Source: Spirodela intermedia (taxonomy: Eukaryota; Streptophyta; Magnoliopsida; Alismatales; Araceae). From it: a DNA stretch of 64,000 nt. Shown here in pieces: positions 10,449 through 21,729 of this stretch. A model generated the notes under the pieces. It was given only the letters and a program-made list of their open reading frames with translations, was not told the DNA's origin and did no database searches. Made by a program: the position numbers and the translations under genes. The stretch lies in the NCBI GenBank assembly GCA_902729315.2, contig LR746272.1, forward strand, positions 10,038,327 to 10,102,326. The letters are read 5' to 3'. Each line of letters begins with the position of its first letter. Within the stretch, counting starts at the first letter, position 1.

Positions 10449-12236
10449 ATGGAGCTGCCAGTGAAATCTCCGGCGGGCCCCGGCTGGCAAACCCGTTACC
10501 GGATAGAAGCCAAGTCTCTGTCGTACCGGTTGCCGGCCGGCGGCGGCAAATTCAGCTGGTCCAAGATCCATGCGAGCTCCGCGTCCATCCTGAAGGACGT
10601 GAGCTGCGACGCAAGGCCCGGCGAGGTCCTCGCCATCGTCGGCCCCAGCGGAGCGGGGAAGACGACGCTACTGTCCATTCTCGCCGGCATGAACCTCCCG
10701 GGGAAGGTCGCCGGCGAGATCCAAATCAACGGCTGCGACATGGAAGCCTCCATTTTCCAGCGAGTCTCCGGGTACGTCACCCAGGAAGACGCCCTCTTCC
10801 CACTGCTCACCGTGGAGGAATCCCTCCTCTACAGCGCCCGCCTGAGGCTGCATCGGCGGGGCGGCGGCGGTGGCGCCGCCGCCGCTCGGGTCCAAGAGCT
10901 GTTGAGAGAGCTCGGCCTTGAAGGCGTCGCCAAGTCCACCGTCGGCTCCGGCGGAGGGCGGGGCATCTCCGGCGGAGAGAGGCGGCGGCTTTCGATCGGG
11001 GTCGACCTGGTGCACGACCCGGCGATCCTCCTCCTCGACGAGCCGACTTCCGGGTTGGACTCTGCGGCGGCGCTGCAGATCATGTCGCTGCTCAAGTTCA
11101 TGGCAAAGGCGCAGGGAAAGACGGTGGTGCTCACCATACACCAGCCAGGATTCCGGATACTGGAGCTCTTCGACCGGGTGCTGCTCCTCGCGGAGGGGAC
11201 GGTCCGCCACCACGGCTCGCTCAGCCTCCTGGAGAAGCGGCTGGAAGAAGCCGGCCACCGCGTTCCCCACCACGTCAACGTGCTGGAGTACGCCATGGAC
11301 GCCATGACGAGCTCCAACGGGGAGATGATGGCCCAGTCGAACTCTGAAGAGACTCCTCACCGCCCCGGCGGAAAGGAGGAGCATCGCGCCGTCATCTACG
11401 CCAACTCCCCGCCGGAGGAGGTGCTCATCCTCGGGGAGAGGTTCTTCAAGAACATCCTGAGGACGAACCAGCTCTTCGCGGCGAAGATCATCCAGTCCCT
11501 TGTGGCGGGTGTCGGGTTGGGGACCATATTCATGAACGTGAAGGACCTGCAATCTCGGGTGGGGTTCTTCGCCTTCACGCTCACCTTCCTTCTCTCTTCG
11601 ACTACAGAGGCTCTCCCCGTTTTCCTCCGGGAGAGGAGGATACTGATGAGAGAAACATCGAGCGGAGCATACAGGGTCTCCTCCTACGTCCTCGCCAACG
11701 CCCTCGTCTTCCTCCCGTTCCTCCTGGCGGTGGCGCTCCTCTTCGTCGTCCCCGTCTACTGGATGGTGGGGCTACGTAGAGAGATCGACGGGTTCCTCTA
11801 CTTCTCCCTCGTCGTCTGGATGGTGGTGGCGATGGCGAACTCCTTCGTCACCTGCTTCAGCGCCCTGGTGCCAAGCTTCATCATGGGGAACTCGCTCATC
11901 TCGGGCCTCATCGGCTCCTTCTTCCTCTTCTCCGGGTACTTCATATCGAAGGACAGCATTCCCAAGTACTGGATCTTCATGCACTACCTCAGCCTGTTCA
12001 AGTACCCCTTCGAGGCCTTCATGATCAACGAATACGGCGGGGGGACAGGAAGGAAGGCGTGCCTTCAGAGACAAGGAGAAATCTGTGTTCTCGACGGAGA
12101 GATGTTCTTGAGGCAGCAGGGTTTCTACGATCACCAGAGATGGACGAGCTTGGGGGTGATCCTGGGCTTCATCTTCCTGTACAGGCTACTATGCTTGGTG
12201 ATCTTGTGTTTCAGATGCGGTAAAGTGAGAAGGTAG
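10449..12236 (+). CDS. ABCG10: ABCG half transporter, ABCG10/WBC-type
   Basis: Plasma-membrane half-size ABC transporter of plant subfamily G with nucleotide-binding domain first. Intronless, 595 aa, as in the Arabidopsis ABCG5/10 clade, whose members begin the same way (MELPVK). Walker A is GPSGAGKTT (residues 65-73). The signature ISGGERRR, Walker B LLLDEPTSGLDS and TIHQPGFRILELFDR (H-loop) follow. The C-terminal half is a six-helix membrane domain with FLLSSTTEALPVFLRERRILMRE, YWMVGLRREIDGFLYFSLV and FFLFSGYFISKDSIPKYWIFMHYLSLFKYP. The ATG at 10449 has an excellent context (gccATGg); an in-frame ATG at 10365 would add 28 weak residues. Relatives are linked to isoflavonoid or phenylpropanoid precursor or hormone transport, but the substrate cannot be read here. 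Coding GC is far above the flanks, producing long shadow frames on the other strand. Confidence 0.93.
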   Translation: MELPVKSPAGPGWQTRYRIEAKSLSYRLPAGGGKFSWSKIHASSASILKDVSCDARPGEVLAIVGPSGAGKTTLLSILAGMNLPGKVAGEIQINGCDMEASIFQRVSGYVTQEDALFPLLTVEESLLYSARLRLHRRGGGGGAAAARVQELLRELGLEGVAKSTVGSGGGRGISGGERRRLSIGVDLVHDPAILLLDEPTSGLDSAAALQIMSLLKFMAKAQGKTVVLTIHQPGFRILELFDRVLLLAEGTVRHHGSLSLLEKRLEEAGHRVPHHVNVLEYAMDAMTSSNGEMMAQSNSEETPHRPGGKEEHRAVIYANSPPEEVLILGERFFKNILRTNQLFAAKIIQSLVAGVGLGTIFMNVKDLQSRVGFFAFTLTFLLSSTTEALPVFLRERRILMRETSSGAYRVSSYVLANALVFLPFLLAVALLFVVPVYWMVGLRREIDGFLYFSLVVWMVVAMANSFVTCFSALVPSFIMGNSLISGLIGSFFLFSGYFISKDSIPKYWIFMHYLSLFKYPFEAFMINEYGGGTGRKACLQRQGEICVLDGEMFLRQQGFYDHQRWTSLGVILGFIFLYRLLCLVILCFRCGKVRR

Positions 12237-15200
12237 ATACGAGAACCTTCCGCACATTTCCTTGTCATTCTTTCTCTATTTTCTTTTTCCCTTCTTTCTT
12301 CCTCCGTTGTATCGATCATGGGGGAGATCAAACCGATAATTTCTTCAATGACCTTCAGAGCGTCAGATTTTCTATTCCACTCCTTGTTTATTAACAGGAT
12401 CTCGATCCCTGGGAATGTGAGAATTACTATCTCCGTGGATGAAATCAGAATAATCAAGGAAATCACCATGAAATCGTCTTCATCAGCTTCATCTCCCCAA
12501 ACTCCGAGCTTTAGCTTCGTTGAGGTCTGCTTGGAGTGTCGCATCATCCTACGCTGATCTCCATTGCACTCTCCTCTAGCTCCCCAGTCTTGATTGATCG
12601 CTCCCGAGAGCGCTGCCTGCGGCTTCATCCAACGGCATGAATGGGCACGGCGAGAGAGTAAGGCGTTCTAGATGTCATTAAATCTAAGATAGAGAAGTCT
12701 GCACCATTGGAAAGTAGAAAGAGGGGCAAGCGTCAGATAGCTGTGATTCATGGGAAATCTATCGTGCCACAGATCGACAAACTGAGCATTTCTCGGCAAA
12801 AATGAGCGAACTTCTCCAGCTTCAAACGGGTGTACAAGACATCTGTAAGAAATTAAGACGGTGATTAAATTAGAAATTTAATATTCACGTGATTTGGGTT
12901 TTTCTAGATGCTCTACTCAAAGCAAGAACACGAAGGAAATCAGCAACGATTTCGTGGTGGGAAGTTGACAGTCTAGATGTTTCGCAATGAGTAGATAATA
13001 TACGGAGATCACTAGTCTGAGCGCTCCAAGTAGCCCAGATCACTGAGTAACACCGTTTAGATTCCAGGGATACTCATATGGATATTAATTTTTCAAGATC
13101 AGAACGAACTGTCCCAAGCTTGGCTCTGTTCTTTTCCCTGATGAAAATCAAATAGATAAGCTACCATTTACGGCTCCCTGTTGCCTTTCATACATTCATA
13201 GGATGAGCTAGTCAGAGCAATACCACAAGGTCGGTTTTCTTTAGTATACTGTCATTTCCTGAATCTTGTTGACGACGAGGAAAAACGAAGGTATCAGAGG
13301 GAATGGCTCGAAGAACAAACATAGCGGATGATTGAAGATTTGGAAGGTTGCATCCTACTATTAAGTGATGAGCATTTCGGGGTGGATGGATTTGTATCTT
13401 ATTCGCTGTGGAGACGATCAGGTTCTGTCTGACCCGAAGAACTGTTCTATGGCATTTCAAATATATTGATGGAAACCCAAAGAGGAATCTACGAATATTT
13501 CCCTCACGTTCCACTAAGGAAAGATTAAAGGGGAAGTCTTTGATGAGCAGGGAGAAACCGAGCTTCCAAGAGTGCGTAGAATTATGAAATCGTTGATGAT
13601 TCCACAGAAGAGCAAGCAGGAGCAAGATGAGTATATGGAGTTGTCGAATCAATAAACAGAAAACCCTCTTCGTAGGCAGAAAAATTAACAACTTCGTGGA
13701 AAAATGAGGAATGAAGCCTCGAGGAGATTTTGAGACGCAACCGAAGAAGTTTAGCACAGAGACGCTGATCTGGTCTTCACTGCAGGGGAAGGCCCCAGGC
13801 AACGGTTGAGATTAATCCTTTCCCCGTAGGAACCCACATTCCCCCGAAAACCCTGGACATCTGGAGGAGGAGAAAACATTTCCTCCGAGAAGAGCAGGAG
13901 GAAGAAATGCAAGTTCCCGGCTGGTTGGGTGAGGCCAGAAAAGGAATCTGGGGTGATGGCGCTGCTTCGTTCTATCGTCCTTTCCTGATGACTTCCCCGC
14001 TTTCCATTCTCTTCAGTCTGAAAGGCTCCAGTCTGCGAGGGACGAGAGGATTGAGACAGCGCTCTCTGCGTGAGAATTCCTTTCATCCTGACTATTCTAC
14101 GCGATAGGTATCTGAAGTCAACGGTCGTACAGCCGAAGGTTTTAGGGTTCGGCCTGAACGCCAGAGATCCCACTTTCTCCGACTTCCCCCGTCCTCCACC
14201 TGTTCGCGGGCGCCTGCAACCCCAAGTCTGCCGTTCCTCTGCGACCTCCACTCTCTTCCTATCCAGCTCCCTTTCTCTTCATAAAGCTGCACCCTCATTC
14301 TCAACTTCATCAAAAGGCAGCCGTCTCACAACCCCGGTAGTCGCGATATGCTTAATATGCCCGGTTTTATCTTACCATCGATCGACTGATCCGATCCTAA
14401 TCCGGCTGCCACTCACACCGCTCACACTTCCTCCCCCTCCAAAGGCCCATCTCAGCAGCCACTCACACCGCTCCCTCAACCCTGCCAAGCGCGAACTGGA
14501 GCCTCGGACAACAACCGTCATGGCCCCTTTCCCATGCCTGCCATTGTCGGACTAGGCTTGAGCCCAATTTGACGAGCCCATTTTGATGAACATCAGAAAA
14601 TTTCCCACGATAACCATCATTGTGCTCAATATCACATCGATCAACCAGTCTATGCATTTTCATCATCGAGTCCCAAGTTTATCATCTAGAAGACCTCTTG
14701 GAACCAACCCCAAAACCTGATCTTTAACTCGATGAAATACTTTCATTGATGTTTCGCGATTTCAAGTATTTTTACTTTTCTAAACCAGTGTTATCTTCCA
14801 TGGGCAACCAACATCCTGAGTAGTTAATTCGAAGACCACTAGTAACCTCTAAGAGTGTGAACACATCTGGAAGTTGAAAAAAGAGAGATCTTTGAACGAT
14901 TAAACCTTCATTTTTTGGCTAGGGTCTTTCACGTTCCAACTCCTCGGTTAGTCAGCAGCGAGATTCTCTCTTCCCCCCCACCCCCGAGTTCTACGATAGG
15001 GAGGACAGACCTAGATTAGGCTGGGCTTCGAATTGCAGCTTTGTTCCCCTTAATATGTTTCCAGCGATATTGATATCATCTTAGAAACCTCTCTTTCTTT
15101 TTTTCTTGCACATCTTTTTCTCTCTCCAAGATTATTGCCGCACCGAGAAGTCCATTCATCCATTACTACTAAAGATCCGACCGGTTCAACTCAAAATTAT

Positions 15201-17466
15201 CTGCGAATCAATTAAAAATATATATTTCTTAATGTACATGATCTAATGAGGACGAAATATGTGAGATCACTCTGACACACTCGCGTAAATGGCAAGTTCA
15301 TGATGAACTAGTCATACGTACTGCACGAATGAGATGTACAGTATGCGAGTAAAACCGCAAGTTTAAATACCAAGTTAAGAAATTAGGCCATCTAACTCGA
15401 ACAGAATTGGCAGAGAATGAAATAATAATGTGCAAAAGTTTCCTTTAAACAGTATCAAAAGCTTCACATCCAGAGAGGAGCTACCCAATTTCAAGAGCTC
15501 CACGACACAGCATTAAAATTTAATGAATTAACGTAGACGTGCAGATATAAGGTCGGATGATATGAAGAAGAATGACCCTTCACAATCTGGAGAGATATAA
15601 GTAAATGGCAACTAAGTTTGGCCGTTTCTTCGACAAATTGGGCTCGCATGAGCCTCTACGTCAGCCTCCGTCCCATGTGACGGCTGATGTAACATGCTGT
15701 TCTTCGAAGAATATCTCAATAGGCTGTGGCTTATTAGACTCTGTCATCCCCGCTGGAGTCCATAGGCTTCAATCCAGAGGGTGTCTGAAAGCATAATGGA
15801 GGCATCCCTTGGGGAAGTGATCAGCAGAAACCGGAGCATGGGACGAAGATGGGAAGTTTTCCTGATTCAGGGAGCCATCGGAGCCCGTCTCATGGACTGG
15901 AGCGGCTGGCCATGCCTCAACAGTCCTCAGTGGCCATGCCCATCAAGGAAGCAACCTCGTCATGTGCACCGGTTGGCAGCGGGGGTCGCCTCTTTGGGCC
16001 CTGCCGTCGCCTCTAGTGCCCAGACTGGTTTGGCGATAATCTCCAGAACTAGGGATGCACAAGCTTGCTTATTGGGTGTGTGCTAGCTGTATCGACAGTA
16101 GCAGTGAAATTATTGAAAACGGAAACTGATAGATTAGGTTTTCAGATGACAGCATGCTTTTGGACTGCTCTCACAGAATCTTCCGTGATTATTTATGATT
16201 GAAGTATGTGGAGTTATCACTCGTTACTTTCTGATAGAAGTCTTCGCGAGTATACCAAACGGATCCTGCCTCTCATTAAACCGGAAGATAATGGTTTCAC
16301 CGTGACGGTGAGCCGACGACTGTGAGAACTTGGTGGATGTGATGGCGCAAGCGATCTGCGCGTAGAAATAAAGCGTCCGGTTCTCAGAGATGCAGAATAT
16401 GCTCACTAGAATAGTTAACAGCTCTCTCTTCTCCCTCCCATTCTCTCTATGTCCACGTCCCCTTTTGCCGAAGTTTGTATGTATCTGTGCTGGGCACCGC
16501 TGTCCAGTGGAGATTCCGATCTCCGAGACATTCTCAGTACGCTCTCTCCACATGGTCGGTTCTCGAGAACCGATTTTATATGTCGCAAAGATTCAAATAC
16601 GCAGTTGATTAATGCCTGGGGGTAGTGGTGGACAGAGATCAGGGGTCTTCGGCACATGCAGGCTCTGTGGTCAGAGAATTAAAGGCTGAACAACAGTTAT
16701 AGATTATCAGGGAAGGCCAGAAGTGCCTTCACTGGAAAAACTTCCCCACAAATCCCACCGGTTATAGAGTATGTTCATGAGGCAATAAAAGAAGCCCGTC
16801 TATTCACCAGGAGACTCCCCTAAGTTTGTTTCAGTTATTTATCTACACAAACTCGCTTTGGAGATGCGCCTTCAGGCCTGAGATAGGTTTGATGACCACA
16901 AGGGGATTCGCTTTAAGAATATCTCCATCCTAGCCCCGTTTAGTAGCTGTAATTGGTGTAGTAGAGGTCTAGCCGGAACAATGATACATGGGCTGCAGAG
17001 GGCTATCAGGAAAGAACATAGCGTGGGCCTGCGTAATTAACTAGCGTTGTTTCATTCTTTTCCAAGGAACGAACCCGGAGAGTAAAATAATCAGAGGAAA
17101 CAAACGGTCTCTCCTCATCCATGCCCCTTGGAATCTTCCCCGGCATGGCGTCCGCTCACGCGTTCTCGTCAAGGAAATTTAAAACTACTGCTGAGCTAAC
17201 AGACTCCCGGTGATGACGGGAACGATAGCTCGGAGAGAAAGCGTCTGGTTTGTAAACGAAAGAGCTCCAGAGGGTATTTCTAAGTTGCGTACAAGAGAAG
17301 TCATAGGACTTCGATTCTACAGTTGTCATGGATCAGATTGAGCGAGGTCTTGCTTCTTGGTGGTTCAAGCGATATTGTTCAGTAAAAGCGAACGATTTAT
17401 CCGATGTGTTATCTTCCAGTAAACCAATCTGGAGTACCAAATAAAGCGCGCCTGCAGTTCAAGATG

Positions 17467-17520
17467 AATTAAGTAATGTGATTTAAGATAGTTGATTAAG
17501 TACTGTGATTTAAGATAGTT
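17467..17520. repeat. 27-bp tandem duplication
   Basis: Two adjacent copies of a 27-bp unit containing GTGATTTAAGATAGTT (17478-17493 and 17505-17520). The copies are nearly identical. No coding context. Confidence 0.85.
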
Positions 17521-18697
17521 TCCCCGTATAGCGTGATGATATCAACAGTACATCATTCTTTAGGATGGGATCTACTCGTTTCCTGAACAATGGTACTATT
17601 ATGGGTGAGGAAGGAGCCTGTGGCTTACCTCAAGAACACAACAAACCGACGGTGCCTAGTCAGGCCCCGCTGGTCACGGAGAATTGGAGGCATCACGAGT
17701 GTCTGTGTCGGCGGGAGCCTGGATTCGCTGGACCGCTGGCCGCCCCGGACGAAGGACGTCGTCAGCCTACTGTGAGCTGACCGACCATGTTAGGTGCCGT
17801 CGTACGCCGACGCCGCCGAAAACCCTTTCCTCGTTCTCTAAGCATGCCGGGGAATATCCATGAAACGTGCCTCGCCGACGGCGGGGGTGTGCACGGGCCG
17901 CCGGTTCGGTGAACAGCGGTCCGAAGGAAACGCTTGGATGAGAGTGCTGACAAGACGGTCAACGAGGGTCCCTTCCGTAGTCGATGATACCGTGTTCCAA
18001 GAGAAATAAGAGAGTAATCGGATTTTTAAGGAGAATCTTGATGGGACAGGATCAGTGGGTACATTTCTCATTTTTTATTTAATATATATATATATATATT
18101 TCACTCATGCCATTATATTTTCGATCATGTAAACATTTTATTTACATAAAGTTAAAAAAAATGTTCTTCTAAAACCGAGACTCCTGAACGTTGGAGAGAG
18201 CTTGGAAGGTCAAGGTCCCCGCGACGGGCGGTTTTCGAAGGAGTTCGAAAAGCCAAGGGAAATTATGCCTCTTAAATCATCACATTGACGATGACGTCGA
18301 CGTACCTGTTGGCCCGGGGCTCCTCACAGTTGGGTTCACGTCCATCGACAGATCCGACGGGAACCAAGATATCTATGATGGCCATTTAATGATGCACCTA
18401 ACATTCCACCATCCCTCAAAGACCGCGTATATTTCGTATCCTTCTCCCTTAGACATATAAGCCATCTAGTGCGCATTGAGTGCGCCGGCTTCTTGCTCCT
18501 CCAATAGAAAGATGACCTAGAAGTCTGCCCTAGAGGTAAGTAACCGCTCACCGGTGCCAGGTCGCAACCCGTGGAAAGGGAACAATCCGGCAAATGGGTC
18601 TCATAACAAAGAGATTACCTTATCCCATTAAGGCTAATCCCCCCCCCTCCCCCCTCCCTATAAGCGAATTGAACGCAAGTGCGAATAGTAGTTGCCT

Positions 18698-18772
18698 CTC
18701 TCTCTCTCTCTCTCTATGTTTTTCTCTCCCCTCTCTCTCTCTATGTTTTTCTCCTCCCTCTCTCTCTCTATG
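18698..18772. repeat. CT-rich direct repeats with ATGTTTTTCTC spacer
   Basis: Blocks of TCTCTCTCTCTATG, two of them followed by TTTTTCTC, repeat about three times with small differences. A compound microsatellite in non-coding DNA. Confidence 0.8.
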
Positions 18773-21286
18773 ATGTATATATAATTCTAGAGCGATCCTG
18801 GAGTCTACTGAGTTCAGTGTCCCGTTAAGTAATTCTGGTCAGTTTAGCTTCAGAGAGAAGGACGGGGGTGGCCAGTAAGTTCGCTGAGGAGAAATCATAT
18901 CAAGTTGTCTACCTGGATCCAGTTGGAGCACACGAGCCCTGTCAGAGGCTTAGACCGCCACTCTGTCCATTGTTTCGGAGACGAAGACTCCGCGGGTCAA
19001 ACCAGGGACAACACTACCCAGGAGCGCCGTCCGGCTGGTGCGACTTGAAGAAGAAGGGCCGTGTCGTACCCGGATTCCACAGTGTCGGCTGGAGGACGAC
19101 TGCTTGGACGGTATCAGTGGCAGTTTAAATGAAAGTAAAAGAAACAAACTCCCCTTGAAATAAATCCCGCCATGGAACTTCATGGCCTCGACAAAACATT
19201 TGCCCGTAAAAGATAAAATACAGGAATTATAATTTTCTCTCAATAAACTGAAATATACCTCCATATAGCTGTAATAAGATGCTTGACCTACCGATGTACG
19301 GCCAGCATCATGGGCCCCAAGTCAAAGGGCCACAGGACTGAACTGATCTAAGTGGCTTACTCCGGGCAAACCGGCTCGATCGACCCCACAACGTTCAACT
19401 TTACGTCACCACAATCAATGACGCATACATTAATGTGAGCACATGGATTGTATTATATCATATGACAGCATGAAAAATCGCCCTTCACCCCCACAACAAA
19501 CGCCCCAACTAGAGTATGGTAGGGGTCAACCTCTCTGAGTCCTTCCTGTTTGTCTACCTGTGACGTAGATGTTGCCTGTTATCTTTGACAAACTTGACTG
19601 TCAGCTAACTCATCATCCGAATATTAAATACTGAAAATATCTACAAATCAGAGGTGGTATCTTTGACAGTATGTTTTGACTCAGTGGGGGGGGGGGGGAG
19701 AACTTTGAGACCAGTCTGTCCCTTCTCCATCTTCTACCTCCCAATGTGCGGTCAACCGGTTGGTGCCCGATCCAGCTTAAGCAAGGTCACCGTCCGCCAT
19801 CGGTACAACTCCCAGCCCATCAAGTCGTGGGCCCCAAATCAATCCCGCCAAATGCCGCCAAGTTAAACCCGTTGAAGGACAACGGCTCTAAGGCCCTACA
19901 GCTCTCTCTCTCTTCCCAAGAAAGATTGTTAGCTCACATCGAAGTTTCACAGATCTCTCCCAGCAACCCCCCAGCCCGCCTTCAATTCAACACGGCGCGC
20001 CTTCGGCGAAGACTACCGCTGAAGGACGAAAACAAGAGCCAAGATGGGTCCATCTTAGCCACCCCACGCGCCCCGCGGTTCCACACGAAGAAGGAGATCC
20101 CTCCGGGGTTCCGGTCGTTGACTTCGGAGCCATCTTCTTCCTCCTCACCGGCTCCCGCGTGCCCACACCGCGAGAAGGGAGGAAGGGTTCGGGGAGACGC
20201 AGTTAATGCCCCGGATGACCTCGTGGTCCGAAACGCCGACCCATTTCCAAATTGAACGCGCGTAAAGAAGAAGAAGCTGCTATCCTTCCCTGTCGAACGG
20301 GTTGATTAGGGTGATCGGTTCTCACTGAATGCTGTCGGTTCCTCGACTAGCGGCAAGCTGGGAGGGCGTGTCTCTCACGCTGTGTACTAAATGAGCATGC
20401 TTTCGCTTAAATTCCGGTTTGAATGACTGTAAAAGATAAGATCACGATCACTTCAGTCCTCTGCGTAAAACCCAACTCAGTAGTAACCATGCTTTGGAGA
20501 AATCTTGTGAAATAATTCTGGATATTTGATTTCCCAATCGGCGTAGGTCGAACTTTTGAGAATGCTAGAGAATATTTATGCACTCGTGGGTCTTCTCTTG
20601 CGTAGTTTATAATTCCCGGGGTCAACGGCCGGCGGCGCTGGCGGAGAGGAAGGAAGGTCCTTGTCGTGTGGCTCGGTGGGATTACGGGATATTCTGCCGG
20701 GGGTGCCACTGTCGTTAAGGGTGCCGTTAAGCCGGTTAGTTGGACGGCGGGGGAGCTTAGGGTTTTCTTGGTGTTGCCAGCTGGCAGGACGTGCTGCACA
20801 TGGCCAGCTGCCTCTGTCTGTGGAGTCCTGCGAAATTACGAAGCAGGGTCGTCCATCTGACTCGCCGGAGCGTGAGGAGAAGGGTTATAACGTGATTTTC
20901 GAACTGGGGAGGGGTTTTTGGGTATTTTTATTGGCTGCGGTCTCCAAAGAAGAGGAAATCTGGAAAGCGGCGGATCTGAGTGCGGAGGCGGAGCTCGTGT
21001 TGCAGCGGCGGAGGACGGGAAGGAAATAACTTCTGCCCATGTCCACACTTTTTTACAGTTGGGTGGTGACGAGAACGGGGACGGTCACGTTATCACCCCC
21101 CCCTGGGTAAGGGGCTGTGGACGAGTGCGGTCACCTGGGACGAGGAGGTATGCGTACCGCCTCTGTGGACAGGAAAAAAACGAAGAAGAGATATGGGAAA
21201 TAGAGGACCGGAGTTTCTCGTGTTGGGAGGCAGGAAATAAATCAAAAAGACCCTCTATTTCTTCCTCCCCCGTCTTCCTCTTCCCT

Positions 21287-21350
21287 GTCTCCTCTCTCTC
21301 TCTCTCTCCGTCTCTCTCCGTCTCTCTCCGTCTCTCTCTGTCTCTGCCCT
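21287..21350. repeat. CT tract and 10-bp minisatellite (TCTCTCTCCG)n
   Basis: A run of CT is followed by three to four copies of a 10-bp unit, TCTCTCTCCG. It lies about 400 bp upstream of the TTL start, probably in its leader or core promoter. Plant pyrimidine patches near transcription starts are common. Confidence 0.85.
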
Positions 21351-21729
21351 CTTCTCTCCTCCCTCCTCTCCTCTACCTCCAATCTACCTGCATTCATTCC
21401 TTGCGTCCATCTTTCCATTCACGAGATCCCCATCTCGACATTTCACTCGCGTCCACCTCTGCTTTTCTCCTCCCGCCACCACCGCTCTTGGCTCTGGTCA
21501 TGTCTTCTTCTGGCTTCTCTGTCTGCTGGGCAGAGGCCACGACCTCTCCTGCCCCTCTCCCTCCTTTGCTGTGGCTGTCGCAGGACGTGTAGCCGCTGAT
21601 CGGAGGGCGCAGTAGTGGTGACAGGAGGAGGAGGAGAACGTTGGGGGGGTGGAATCAGGGGGGGAGGGATCTGCGGCAGAAGTGGAAGTGAAAGGGAAGA
21701 AGACTACAAGGATTTGAGCTTTCCCACGG

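Larger units (their letters stand above)
12237..21729. other. Gene-poor interval, 9.5 kb
   Basis: No recognisable protein family, tRNA or transposon domain. It holds the ABCG 3' flank at its left and the TTL promoter and leader at its right (about 20.9-21.7 kb, strongly CT-rich). Notable contents are overlapping minus-strand frames of 196 codons (13212-13802) and 166 codons (13751-14251); a 16-bp direct repeat at 14408 and 14458; a 27-bp tandem duplication near 17.5 kb; an (AT)n tract at about 18082-18098; CT-rich direct repeats at 18.70-18.77 kb; and a G-run near 19.69 kb. Old degenerate repeat DNA is likely but cannot be classed by eye. Confidence 0.5.

Noticed and set aside
10668-11552. 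294-codon minus-strand open frame inside the ABCG gene
   Set aside because: Shadow of a GC-rich coding strand; Pro/Arg/Glu/Gln-rich translation with no motif, while the plus strand has all ABC motifs.
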